From Myxococcales bacterium (GTDB taxonomy: Bacteria > Myxococcota > Polyangia > Fen-1088): DNA of 6,872 nt. How positions within the stretch are numbered: the stretch's first letter is position 1; every line of letters starts with the position of its first letter. Both the position numbers and the translations under genes were made by a program. The stretch is from NCBI GenBank assembly GCA_003157315.1, contig PMJE01000196.1, forward strand, positions 5,383 to 12,254, given 5' to 3'. This document shows positions 1 to 5,888 of this stretch, piece after piece. The notes under the pieces were generated by a model. It worked only from the letters and a program-made list of their open reading frames with translations. It was not told where the DNA came from and did no database searches.

Positions 1-485
1 GTGTCCGACACCTGGGCGAGCAGGCTCAGCACCGCGAGCATGGCCGGATCCTGGCCCAACAGCCAGGGCGCGTTTCGGTCACGCCACGCCACGGGATCAG
101 GGACTTCGTCCGGGGCCGGGGTTTTGGATGTGCCCACCGCGCCGCCGAGAGCTTCCTCCAGACTTTCGACCCCGACTGGCTTGACCAAGAAATCGCGCGC
201 CCCCAAACGCATGGCGCGGACTGCATCCGAGATCTGTGCGCTGCCGCTCATCACGATGACCGGGGTTCGCGGGCACTTCGTCCGCACCGCATCGAGGATG
301 GCGAACCCGTCGGCGCCCGGCATGCGCAGGTCGGTGATCACCGCATCGAATGTCTCATGATCGATCTGGGCCAGGCCGCCCGGTCCATCCGCGGTGACCA
401 CGTCGTAGGAGGCCGAACGGAGGAGCCGCGCCAGGCTGCGGCACACAACCTCCTCATCGTCGCAAAGCAGAACCTTCGCCGTCAT
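1..485 (-). CDS. Response regulator, receiver domain plus start of a probable NtrC-type sigma-54 activator (partial)
   Basis: Translating the minus strand from ATG 485 gives 161 residues before the window ends. Residues 1-120 form a CheY-like receiver domain: acidic pair D9-D10 in LLCDDEE, phosphoacceptor D52 in ITDLRMPG, S80 in the VIVMSG strand, and K102 in GARDFLVKP. After a short linker, residues from about 142 read WLLGQDPAMLAVLSLLAQV, which resembles the opening of the AAA+ sigma-54 interaction domain of NtrC-family regulators (usual form LIGxSPAM). A DNA-binding Fis-type C terminus would lie outside the window and was not seen. Such proteins are phosphorylated by a partner histidine kinase and activate sigma-54 promoters; the partner is not visible. 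An in-frame upstream ATG at 521 would add 12 residues; 485 is preferred because receiver domains begin a few residues before the VLLxDDE strand. The gene is divergent from the TPR gene. Confidence 0.9.
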   Translation of the reverse strand, partial: MTAKVLLCDDEEVVCRSLARLLRSASYDVVTADGPGGLAQIDHETFDAVITDLRMPGADGFAILDAVRTKCPRTPVIVMSGSAQISDAVRAMRLGARDFLVKPVGVESLEEALGGAVGTSKTPAPDEVPDPVAWRDRNAPWLLGQDPAMLAVLSLLAQVSD

Positions 486-626
486 CGCCAGGCCTTGCCT
501 TGCCTCGCCAGATGCCCGCATGGCGCGTCGTCCAAGAATCGTTTCCCAGGAGCAGTCAACACGATAGCTCCTTGAGTGTTGCGCCTTCCGGCGCGCGGGT
601 CAAGGCGGGTGAGTCCGTCTTTGCGC

Positions 627-655
627 TTGATTGGCACTGGTCGCGTGCGTATATC
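627..655 (+). promoter_or_regulatory. Candidate sigma-70 promoter for the TPR gene
   Basis: TTGATT (627-632) and TATATC (650-655) are separated by 17 bp, each matching four of six consensus positions. The predicted transcription start would fall around 662, directly at the ATG at 663, which would make the mRNA leaderless or nearly so. This agrees with the lack of a clear Shine-Dalgarno before 663. It is a pattern match only. Confidence 0.3.
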
Positions 656-662
656 CCCGGTG

Positions 663-2456
663 ATGGCCGAGCCTGTCAACATGCTCCTGCTCGAAATCGA
701 AGCCGAGTGCGCGCGTCTTCCCGGCGCGGTGCTGGCCAAGGTCGCAGGGGGCGAGGCGCGGCTGGGCCGGCTCAAGGACTTACTTGGCCGGGCTGCGCCC
801 GCGGGCTATGCCGCGTTTGCTTCGCGCTACGACGGCGGCTGGTTGCCTGCGAAAAGGTCTCAGCCCGAGCAGGATGCGGCCGGTTGCGGCCATGGTGCGT
901 GCGATCCTGGGCTGCGGCTCTTGTCTCTCGAAGAGAGTCTGCGCCGGGCCAGCGACCCCGAACGTCCGGCGGAATTGAAGGGACTGTGGCCCGTGGCGGA
1001 ACGGCACCTGCGGTTGTTCGCCTTGGACCTGGAGGCGGCAGAAGATGGCGAGTGCCCGGTGGTTGAGGTGGCTGGGCGCAGCGTAGACCGCGTCGGCTCA
1101 AGCTTTTTGCGTTTCCTCTACGCCTGTTTGGGCGAGCTTCTGGCCGGCGAGGGCGCCGAGCCCGTCACGGTGGCGCGTGAGCTTTGTCGGCGCGATCCAG
1201 GTCTGGCCGAGCACTGGGTTCGGCTGGTTGACCATTTCGAGGACCAAGGCAACAAGGACGAGGTCGACCGGGCGCTGGCCGAGGCGCTGGGCTGCACAAG
1301 TCCACCCGGGCCTGCCTTGCTGACTGCGCTCGCGCTGCGTGCGCTCGACCGGGGCGACAACACACGCGCGCAGGCGGCCCTGGACGACGCCATGGGGTCA
1401 GATCCGATGACCGCGCGTGATGATGACGCGCGCCTGGACGCAGCGGCGCTTTCATTCGTGCTGGCGCGGGATCGGGGTGACCAGGTAGCCGCAACTCGGG
1501 CCAAAGACCTGTTGGGGGCTGCGGCAGCTTCGACCGGGGCCTACTGGCGCGGCGAAGCCATGCGGGCCCATGCGATTGGCGATGGGGTGCGGGCTGCCCT
1601 GGCCAGCAAGGTGGTGGATGCGTTGGTTCCCGGCGACACGGACATCGTGCGGATGCGTGAGTCCGGCGCCAATCTGGCGACAGCACTACGGGCGCTGGCG
1701 GCGGCGCGCGATTCGCTGGACCAAGGCGAGCTGGAGCAGGCTGTGGAACACGCGCGGGCCGCAGTCAAGGAGCGGCCGGACCTGGCCATTTGTCATGCAG
1801 TCCTGGCCGAGGGCCTAAGTGCATGCCGCGACCAAGGTGCGCTGGAGGCAGCCCGCCGGGCGACCGAGCTGAATCCCGCGTTGATCGATGGGTGGCGCGA
1901 GCTGGGAGACGCCTGTCTGGAGGCGCGCCAAGCGGTTCGCGCTGAAGAGGCATTTCGCGAGGCGATTCGGCGCGACGGCAGCTTTGCCACGGGCTTTGCC
2001 AAGCTGGCCCAGGCGCTGCTGGAACAGGGGCGGACGCGGGAAGCGCTGGATGCCACCCTGGCGGCCCAGGAGCGTGGCGGCGATTCGTTTTTCGTGGCCG
2101 CGGTCAAGGGCGACATCCTGGCCGAGATGGATCGTCATCACGAGGCAGCCGAAGCCTACGACCATGCGATGCACATGGAGCCCGAGGACCACTGGGTGCT
2201 GCACCAGGCGGCGCGGGAGCACAGCCGGGCCGGGCACGACGACCGCGCGGCCGAGCTTTTCGAGCGGGCGCTACGCTTCGACCGCGACGGCTGCCACCAG
2301 ACCTTGATCGACTACGGCGATCTTCTCCGTCGCGTGGGCCGCATCGGCGATGCCGTCCGCATGTACCGCAAGGCAGTTGCGGCCTGTCCCAACGACGTGG
2401 AATGGCGGCGCACCTTGCGCGAGGCAGAGCGCGAACTGATGAGTGCTCCGAGTTAG
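663..2456 (+). CDS. Tetratricopeptide repeat protein, cytoplasmic
   Basis: The gene encodes 597 residues from ATG 663 to TAG 2456. The frame is open back to a GTG at 576, but those 29 extra residues are Arg/Ser-rich and look non-coding; an ATG at 681 is another option. No start has a strong Shine-Dalgarno. There is no signal peptide or membrane segment. Roughly residues 342-575 form about seven consecutive 34-residue TPR units. The W/L/G/Y, A and P positions are clear in stretches such as DGWRELGDACLEARQAVRAE, AAEAYDHAMHMEPEDH and AAELFERALRFDRD. A more degenerate helical repeat region probably occupies residues 180-250. Residues 1-170 match nothing I recognise. TPR arrays bind protein partners; no catalytic motif is visible, so the specific role is unknown. 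The divergent response regulator suggests, weakly, a shared signalling context. The 3' end converges with a minus-strand lipoprotein frame. Confidence 0.85.
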   Translation: MAEPVNMLLLEIEAECARLPGAVLAKVAGGEARLGRLKDLLGRAAPAGYAAFASRYDGGWLPAKRSQPEQDAAGCGHGACDPGLRLLSLEESLRRASDPERPAELKGLWPVAERHLRLFALDLEAAEDGECPVVEVAGRSVDRVGSSFLRFLYACLGELLAGEGAEPVTVARELCRRDPGLAEHWVRLVDHFEDQGNKDEVDRALAEALGCTSPPGPALLTALALRALDRGDNTRAQAALDDAMGSDPMTARDDDARLDAAALSFVLARDRGDQVAATRAKDLLGAAAASTGAYWRGEAMRAHAIGDGVRAALASKVVDALVPGDTDIVRMRESGANLATALRALAAARDSLDQGELEQAVEHARAAVKERPDLAICHAVLAEGLSACRDQGALEAARRATELNPALIDGWRELGDACLEARQAVRAEEAFREAIRRDGSFATGFAKLAQALLEQGRTREALDATLAAQERGGDSFFVAAVKGDILAEMDRHHEAAEAYDHAMHMEPEDHWVLHQAAREHSRAGHDDRAAELFERALRFDRDGCHQTLIDYGDLLRRVGRIGDAVRMYRKAVAACPNDVEWRRTLREAERELMSAPS

Positions 2457-2663
2457 GTGCCTGTGGTCCCCACCCGCACTGACCGAGGAAAAAGTGCCCG
2501 CGGGCGGCTTGGCTTGGCCGAGGGGTTTGCCATTCCAATCCTTGTTGTTGCCGGCTGCCATCGGTGCGGCGTCGGGTTTCGTCTGCACTGGCGAGCGATG
2601 CTTCGAGCAGGACGCAGCGGCCGCGGCCGCCAGAAACAGGGCGGATTGACCGATGAGTCGCAT
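2271..2663 (-). CDS. Short lipoprotein with one RCC1-type repeat, probably a truncated gene
   Basis: ATG 2663 begins a frame of 130 residues ending at TAG 2273-2271. The first 19 residues are a lipoprotein signal peptide: MR n-region, an Ala-rich hydrophobic core, and an AASC lipobox with Cys19. Residues 38-67 read GNN...GQAKPPAGTFSSVSAGGDH. This is the pattern of bacterial RCC1-like beta-propeller repeats (GxNxxGQAxPPAGTFxxVSAGxxHTC), though the CW before GNN and the final TC are missing. Homology stops at residue 69, exactly where the frame enters the antisense of the TPR gene's stop. Residues 70-130 are simply antisense of that gene and are unlikely to be evolved protein. RCC1 proteins normally carry several such repeats, so this is best read as the 5' stump of a longer gene (real part 2457-2663). 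It starts 25 nt after the radical SAM stop and may be co-transcribed with it. Confidence 0.5.
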   Translation of the reverse strand: MRLIGQSALFLAAAAAASCSKHRSPVQTKPDAAPMAAGNNKDWNGKPLGQAKPPAGTFSSVSAGGDHRHLTRSTHQFALCLAQGAPPFHVVGTGRNCLAVHADGIADAAHATEKIAVVDQGLVAAVAVEA

Positions 2664-2670
2664 GACAACG

Positions 2671-2678
2671 TTCCCCCT
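2671..2678 (-). promoter_or_regulatory. Ribosome binding site of the short lipoprotein
   Basis: The minus strand reads AGGGGGAA seven nucleotides before ATG 2663. This good Shine-Dalgarno match supports 2663 as a real start, rather than the overlapping start in another frame at 2668. It lies in the short gap after the radical SAM stop codon. Confidence 0.6.
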
Positions 2679-2688
2679 GCGAGCCCAG

Positions 2689-3315
2689 TCAGGGGATCAT
2701 CTCATTGAAATACGGAGCCATCTCATTGAAATGCGTTCTGCTCGGCCTGGGGATCGGTATCAGTAACGGCACGCCGCGGGCCGCAGTTACTTCGGCGGTT
2801 GAAAATGAGAAGCTGAAGTCGCGTCCTGCTGCGGGGGGCGGCGCGGATGCGGACTTCTTCCCTTTGGGTTGGGCCTGCAGCTGGCGCAGGCGGCGCTCGA
2901 TGGCCTTCGCGTCGTCCGCCGGAACGGAGACGGTGACGGCCCCGACCTTGCCCGATTTGTCGAACGCCAACTCGACCTGCAATGGTCCCGGCTTGCTCAT
3001 CGCCGGGGCAGCGAGCGCCAAAACTCGTCGCGAGATGCGGAGGCGGAGCGCCTCATCTTCGGCGGACCCGGTTGCCGGCGGGGGATTCGGCGTTCCCGCC
3101 GCATCTGCAGGGCGGGCCGCTGCAGGCAGGGCATCCGGCGGCGCCAGTCTTGCGTCTGGTTGGAGCGGTGCCGCGATCATCTCGCTGAAGTGCGTGGGAT
3201 CGCTGCGGGTGCTATTGCAGCCGGAGCTGGCCACTGCCACGGTCGCCGCAAGTCCAGCCGCCGCCGCGAGGGTCCGCCCCGCGCGTCTGCCTGGCTGGCG
3301 GCGCTGCGCGAGCAA
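2689..3315 (-). CDS. Possible independently translated lipoprotein nested in the 3' end of the radical SAM gene
   Basis: In the same frame as the radical SAM gene, TTG at 3315-3313 is preceded at nine nucleotides by AGGAAG (3330-3325), a good Shine-Dalgarno. Starting here gives 208 residues with a textbook lipoprotein signal: a basic n-region (QRRQPGRRAGR), a hydrophobic Ala/Leu/Val core, and the lipobox SSGC with the lipidated Cys at residue 33. A mature region follows with HFSEM, a Pro/Ala-rich linker, a TonB-C-like fold (LQVELAFDKSGKVGAVTVSV) and a C terminus carrying HFNEM and YFNEM. A signal peptide has no obvious purpose deep inside a cytoplasmic enzyme. So either this is a second product, or two formerly separate genes have fused and kept both signals. 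The internal start is inferred, not shown. Confidence 0.35.
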   Translation of the reverse strand: MLAQRRQPGRRAGRTLAAAAGLAATVAVASSGCNSTRSDPTHFSEMIAAPLQPDARLAPPDALPAAARPADAAGTPNPPPATGSAEDEALRLRISRRVLALAAPAMSKPGPLQVELAFDKSGKVGAVTVSVPADDAKAIERRLRQLQAQPKGKKSASAPPPAAGRDFSFSFSTAEVTAARGVPLLIPIPRPSRTHFNEMAPYFNEMIP

Positions 3316-4854
3316 CTGAGCGCGCTTCCTGATCCGCTGCAGAAGTGCCTCGCCAGTTGCGGTCAGGACTTCTTCGTCGGCGCGCAGGCGCGCAGCCGCG
3401 TCTTCGACGAAGCGCGCCCGCTGCGTCCCAGCGGGCGCCTGCGCCGCCATGGCCACCACTTCATCAAGGTAGCCAGCGCTGTTCAGGTTAGCCCGCTCGA
3501 CAAAGGCTTTCACCTCGGGGGTCAGCGCGCCCCTTTGCCCCGATTCGTGAAAGTGGACCAGCAGCGAGTTCTCGTAGTCTACCTGCATGACCAGGGGGTG
3601 CAGGCCGCGCTGGGCCCAATTGCGGGTTCGAAACAGTTGGTAGATGGCTTCGCAGGCGGCTTGGGCGCGCGGGTCAGCGATGCGATAGTCGTAGCCGAAG
3701 TAGTCACCGAGTAGACGTCCCTGCCGCCGCAACTTCTGCTCCAGCGGCGTGCCGGCGTAGATCTCGGTGCGGCAGAAGTTCCGCGGATTGTGCGGCCGCC
3801 GGCGCAGGAAAGCGGCGTAGGCGGCCAGATCCTCGAGGGTCGAATCCGGGTTGAGCAGCAGCAGATTGAAACAGGCGTGCAGGCCGAGGCGATTGACCAC
3901 GTCGAGAGCGCGCTCGTTGTGGCTGACGGTCTGGCCGCGGCCGAGGCTTTGCAAGGAGTCGGCGGTGCCCGCCTCGACCCCGAGAAAGACGCGGAAAAGC
4001 CCGAGGCTGATGAGCAGTGAGAAAATCTCTTCGTCGACCTCATCCGGGCGAGCCTTGATGGCGAACGCGATACGCCCCATGCGCCGACGGCTGAGCGCGT
4101 GCTGAAAAGCCTGCACCCGGGTTAGCCGCCGCTGGCGATCGCGGGGCAGGAAGGTGTCGTCGTGGAAATTGAAGATGCGGACGCCTTCTGCGTAGAGTGC
4201 CTCCATCTCTGCAGCCACCGCCTCGACGTAGCGCGCGCGGTAGCGCGGCCCGCCGCGCAGGCGGTGCCAGGCGGCGATGGAGCAGAACGCGCAGGCATGC
4301 TCGCAGCCGCGCGACTGGAGCATGCTGACCACCGGCAGTCCGAGGTAGTCGTCGGGCGGGAAGCGGCGGACCGGCCAGGGCAGGCGATCGAGATCGGGCG
4401 AAAGGCTGGCTGGCGGGTTTCGCGTGACTACGCCGGTCGGGTCGCGCCAGATCAAGCCGGGCACGCCTGCCGGATTGCCCCCGTAGGAGGCGAGATCGCA
4501 CATGATGGACTCGCCTTCACCGCAAGCGACCGAGTCGATCGCCGGCACCTCGCGAAGCAATGCCTCAGCGTTGAAGGCAGCGAAGTGACCGCCGGCGACG
4601 ACATGCCCACGGAAGCCCAGTCTTCGCGCGCGCTCCGCCAGTGCGACGAACTGACGTGCACGCGCCGTGAACACCATCGACAGCCCCGCGATCTGCGCGC
4701 TACTCTGCGCCAGCTCCTGCGCCGCCTTCTCAAGGTCAGCCGGATGGTTGAAATCGATCTGCACGGCCTCGTGACCGGCGTGTTCAAGCGCGCCACGGAT
4801 GTAGCGAAGCGAAAGGTTCTCCTCAAGTTCAGGGCCGACCAGGGCAATGCGCAT
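2689..4854 (-). CDS. B12-binding-type radical SAM protein fused to a lipoprotein-like C-terminal module with HFxEM motifs
   Basis: The protein has 721 residues from ATG 4854 to TGA 2691-2689. The frame is open upstream to TTG 4971, but the added 39 residues are unlike the family, whose members begin at MRIALVGPE. Residues 1-140 are a Rossmann-like B12-binding domain (IAGLSMVFTAR, VVAGGHFAAF, ACGEGE) with no DxHxxG cobalt-ligand motif, as in many of these enzymes. Residues 175-390 are the radical SAM barrel: C184, C188 and C191 in SRGCEHACAFCS bind the 4Fe-4S cluster, followed by FNFHDDTFL and FLGVEAG. Such enzymes cleave S-adenosylmethionine to make radicals for methylation or other C-H chemistry; the substrate is unknown. 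From about residue 514 the protein changes character: basic stretch, hydrophobic segment 528-545, SSGC with C546, Pro/Ala linker, TonB-C-like domain, then tail. HFSEM is at 555-559, HFNEM at 708-712 and YFNEM at 715-719. No stop separates the two parts. Confidence 0.85.
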   Translation of the reverse strand: MRIALVGPELEENLSLRYIRGALEHAGHEAVQIDFNHPADLEKAAQELAQSSAQIAGLSMVFTARARQFVALAERARRLGFRGHVVAGGHFAAFNAEALLREVPAIDSVACGEGESIMCDLASYGGNPAGVPGLIWRDPTGVVTRNPPASLSPDLDRLPWPVRRFPPDDYLGLPVVSMLQSRGCEHACAFCSIAAWHRLRGGPRYRARYVEAVAAEMEALYAEGVRIFNFHDDTFLPRDRQRRLTRVQAFQHALSRRRMGRIAFAIKARPDEVDEEIFSLLISLGLFRVFLGVEAGTADSLQSLGRGQTVSHNERALDVVNRLGLHACFNLLLLNPDSTLEDLAAYAAFLRRRPHNPRNFCRTEIYAGTPLEQKLRRQGRLLGDYFGYDYRIADPRAQAACEAIYQLFRTRNWAQRGLHPLVMQVDYENSLLVHFHESGQRGALTPEVKAFVERANLNSAGYLDEVVAMAAQAPAGTQRARFVEDAAARLRADEEVLTATGEALLQRIRKRAQLLAQRRQPGRRAGRTLAAAAGLAATVAVASSGCNSTRSDPTHFSEMIAAPLQPDARLAPPDALPAAARPADAAGTPNPPPATGSAEDEALRLRISRRVLALAAPAMSKPGPLQVELAFDKSGKVGAVTVSVPADDAKAIERRLRQLQAQPKGKKSASAPPPAAGRDFSFSFSTAEVTAARGVPLLIPIPRPSRTHFNEMAPYFNEMIP
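2698..2732 (-). repeat. Tandem 14-bp direct repeat encoding FNEM motifs
   Basis: The plus strand shows CATCTCATTGAAAT at 2698-2711 and again, identically, at 2719-2732. The 21-bp period equals seven codons. On the coding strand each copy encodes FNEM preceded by an aromatic or His residue (HFNEMAP, then YFNEMIP and stop). A diverged third copy, CATCTCGCTGAAGT, lies at 3178-3191 and encodes HFSEM near the lipobox. Confidence 0.8.
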
Positions 4855-5141
4855 CCCCGCATTCAACCACAAGCGGCGATTGCTGGGGTCACGTTCTATG
4901 TGCAATCCAAAAGACGCTTCGGATCCCGGCCATGTTCGCGGGGGTTCGCGGCCGACCCGGGGCGGCTGCAAGCGGAAGCGGCATTCTCACGGTCGCCGCT
5001 TCGGCTTCGGCATCGGCGCCGCCAAGCTCCAGATTGAAGCCTCTCCCGGTCCACGCGCGCTGTGGTCTTGGTTCGGTCCGAACTCCTTCCACCTCGTCCG
5101 ACCTATGTGATTCTCGGTGCTCTCTGTGTGAAGTAGGTAGC
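4855..5141. other. 287-bp gap between pgl and the radical SAM gene
   Basis: No recognisable gene, RNA or clear intrinsic terminator was found here. It presumably holds the leader and promoter of the radical SAM gene, but no convincing -35/-10 pair was seen. It contains a near-perfect palindrome (5071-5083). A 67-codon minus-strand frame starts at GTG 5092 and ends at 4889, and is not recognisable as a protein. Confidence 0.4.
5071..5083. promoter_or_regulatory. Short palindrome, possible operator
   Basis: GTTCGGTCCGAAC is a perfect 6-1-6 inverted repeat upstream of the radical SAM gene, about 220 bp before its ATG. There is no T-tract, so it is not an intrinsic terminator. It could bind a dimeric regulator. 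With this GC content a chance occurrence is quite possible. Confidence 0.2.
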
Positions 5142-5888
5142 TCAACCCTCGACCGCGGCCCGGTCGAGGTACCAGACCAGCTTGCTGTCCGCGGCGGGCC
5201 TGATGCCTACAATGGGAAATGTGTGCAGATCGTCGGGCGAACGGGCGGCAGCGAGCAGGGCGGCGTGTTTGCTGGCTCCGGTGACCAGCACGGCAAGAAA
5301 GCGGGCGGCGCAGAGAATGGGGTAGGTCAGGGTCATGCGCGGGCGGGGCGCTAGCACATGCTCGCCATCGTTGAAGCGCACCCAGCGCTGGTGCTCGTCG
5401 AGCGCCGGCGAATACGGAAATAGGCTGGCGGTGTGGCCGTCAGGACCCATGCCCAGTACGGCAACATCAAGACGGCCGTCGGCGAGGGCCCGGCGCAGAT
5501 CCTCTTCGTAGCGAAGATCGCCGTCGGCCAGGCCGACCGGCATGGGATGGACCTGGGCCGGAGGAATGGGCACCTTGTCGATCAGCGCGGATCGAATCAT
5601 GGCGAAGTTCAGCCTCGGATCGCCATCAGGCACGCATCGCTCGTCGACCAGCCACAGGTGGGTGCGAGACCAGTCGCTTGCGGCGTAGCGCGCATCAGTT
5701 GCCAGCAATTGGTAGAGCCCTTTCGGGCTAACACCGCCCGAGAGGGCCAGGTGTGCGGTGCCGGCCTCTTCAAGCCGCTGGCGCAGTGAATGTACGATAT
5801 CATCGGCCAAACGCTGCGCCACGGACTCAGGCGAGGCTTCGATCACAAGCTGGCCGTGCAGTCCGCGAAGATTGCCGTGCGCCATCAT
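5142..5888 (-). CDS. pgl: 6-phosphogluconolactonase (DevB/Pgl type)
   Basis: The 248-residue product hydrolyses 6-phosphoglucono-1,5-lactone to 6-phosphogluconate in the cytoplasm, the second step of the oxidative pentose phosphate and Entner-Doudoroff routes. Family motifs are all present: LSGGVSPKGLY near residues 48-59, the WLVDERCVPDGDPRLNF block near 79-95, the active-site stretch GMGPDGHTASLFP near 146-158, VTGASKHAALL near 202-212, and the terminal WYLDRAA. The length is normal for the DevB family. Two adjacent ATGs (5888 and 5885) could start it; the first is preferred because it overlaps the zwf stop as ATGA, the common arrangement for translational coupling. No strong Shine-Dalgarno precedes it, which also fits coupling to zwf. 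The stop is TGA at 5144-5142. Confidence 0.95.
   Translation of the reverse strand: MMAHGNLRGLHGQLVIEASPESVAQRLADDIVHSLRQRLEEAGTAHLALSGGVSPKGLYQLLATDARYAASDWSRTHLWLVDERCVPDGDPRLNFAMIRSALIDKVPIPPAQVHPMPVGLADGDLRYEEDLRRALADGRLDVAVLGMGPDGHTASLFPYSPALDEHQRWVRFNDGEHVLAPRPRMTLTYPILCAARFLAVLVTGASKHAALLAAARSPDDLHTFPIVGIRPAADSKLVWYLDRAAVEG

Noticed and set aside
581..594. GCGCC-TTCC-GGCGC inverted repeat in the divergent intergenic region
   Set aside because: Five-bp GC stem without a T-tract in either direction; common by chance at this GC content.
631..648. Sigma-54-like sequence TTGGCAC...GTGC in front of the TPR gene, tempting because the divergent gene may be a sigma-54 activator
   Set aside because: The GG and GC elements are 12 bp apart instead of the required 10, and no alternative GC fits.
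500..1066. 188-residue plus-strand frame overlapping the start of the TPR gene
   Set aside because: Arg/Gly/Ala-rich, low-complexity translation typical of an out-of-frame shadow; the TPR frame continues through it.
2457..2479. Nested hairpin GTGC/GCAC and GTGG/CCAC right after the TPR stop, as a terminator
   Set aside because: Interrupted stem and no T-tract; on the other strand the bases encode the RCC1-type SAGGDHRH residues, which explains them.
4855..4971. N-terminal extension of the radical SAM protein from TTG 4971
   Set aside because: The 39 added residues do not resemble the family, whose first beta strand starts at MRIALVGPE; no good ribosome binding site favours TTG.
4162..5037. 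291-residue plus-strand frame opposite the radical SAM gene
   Set aside because: Antisense shadow; the minus strand carries the radical SAM cluster motif and B12-type domain in a continuous frame.
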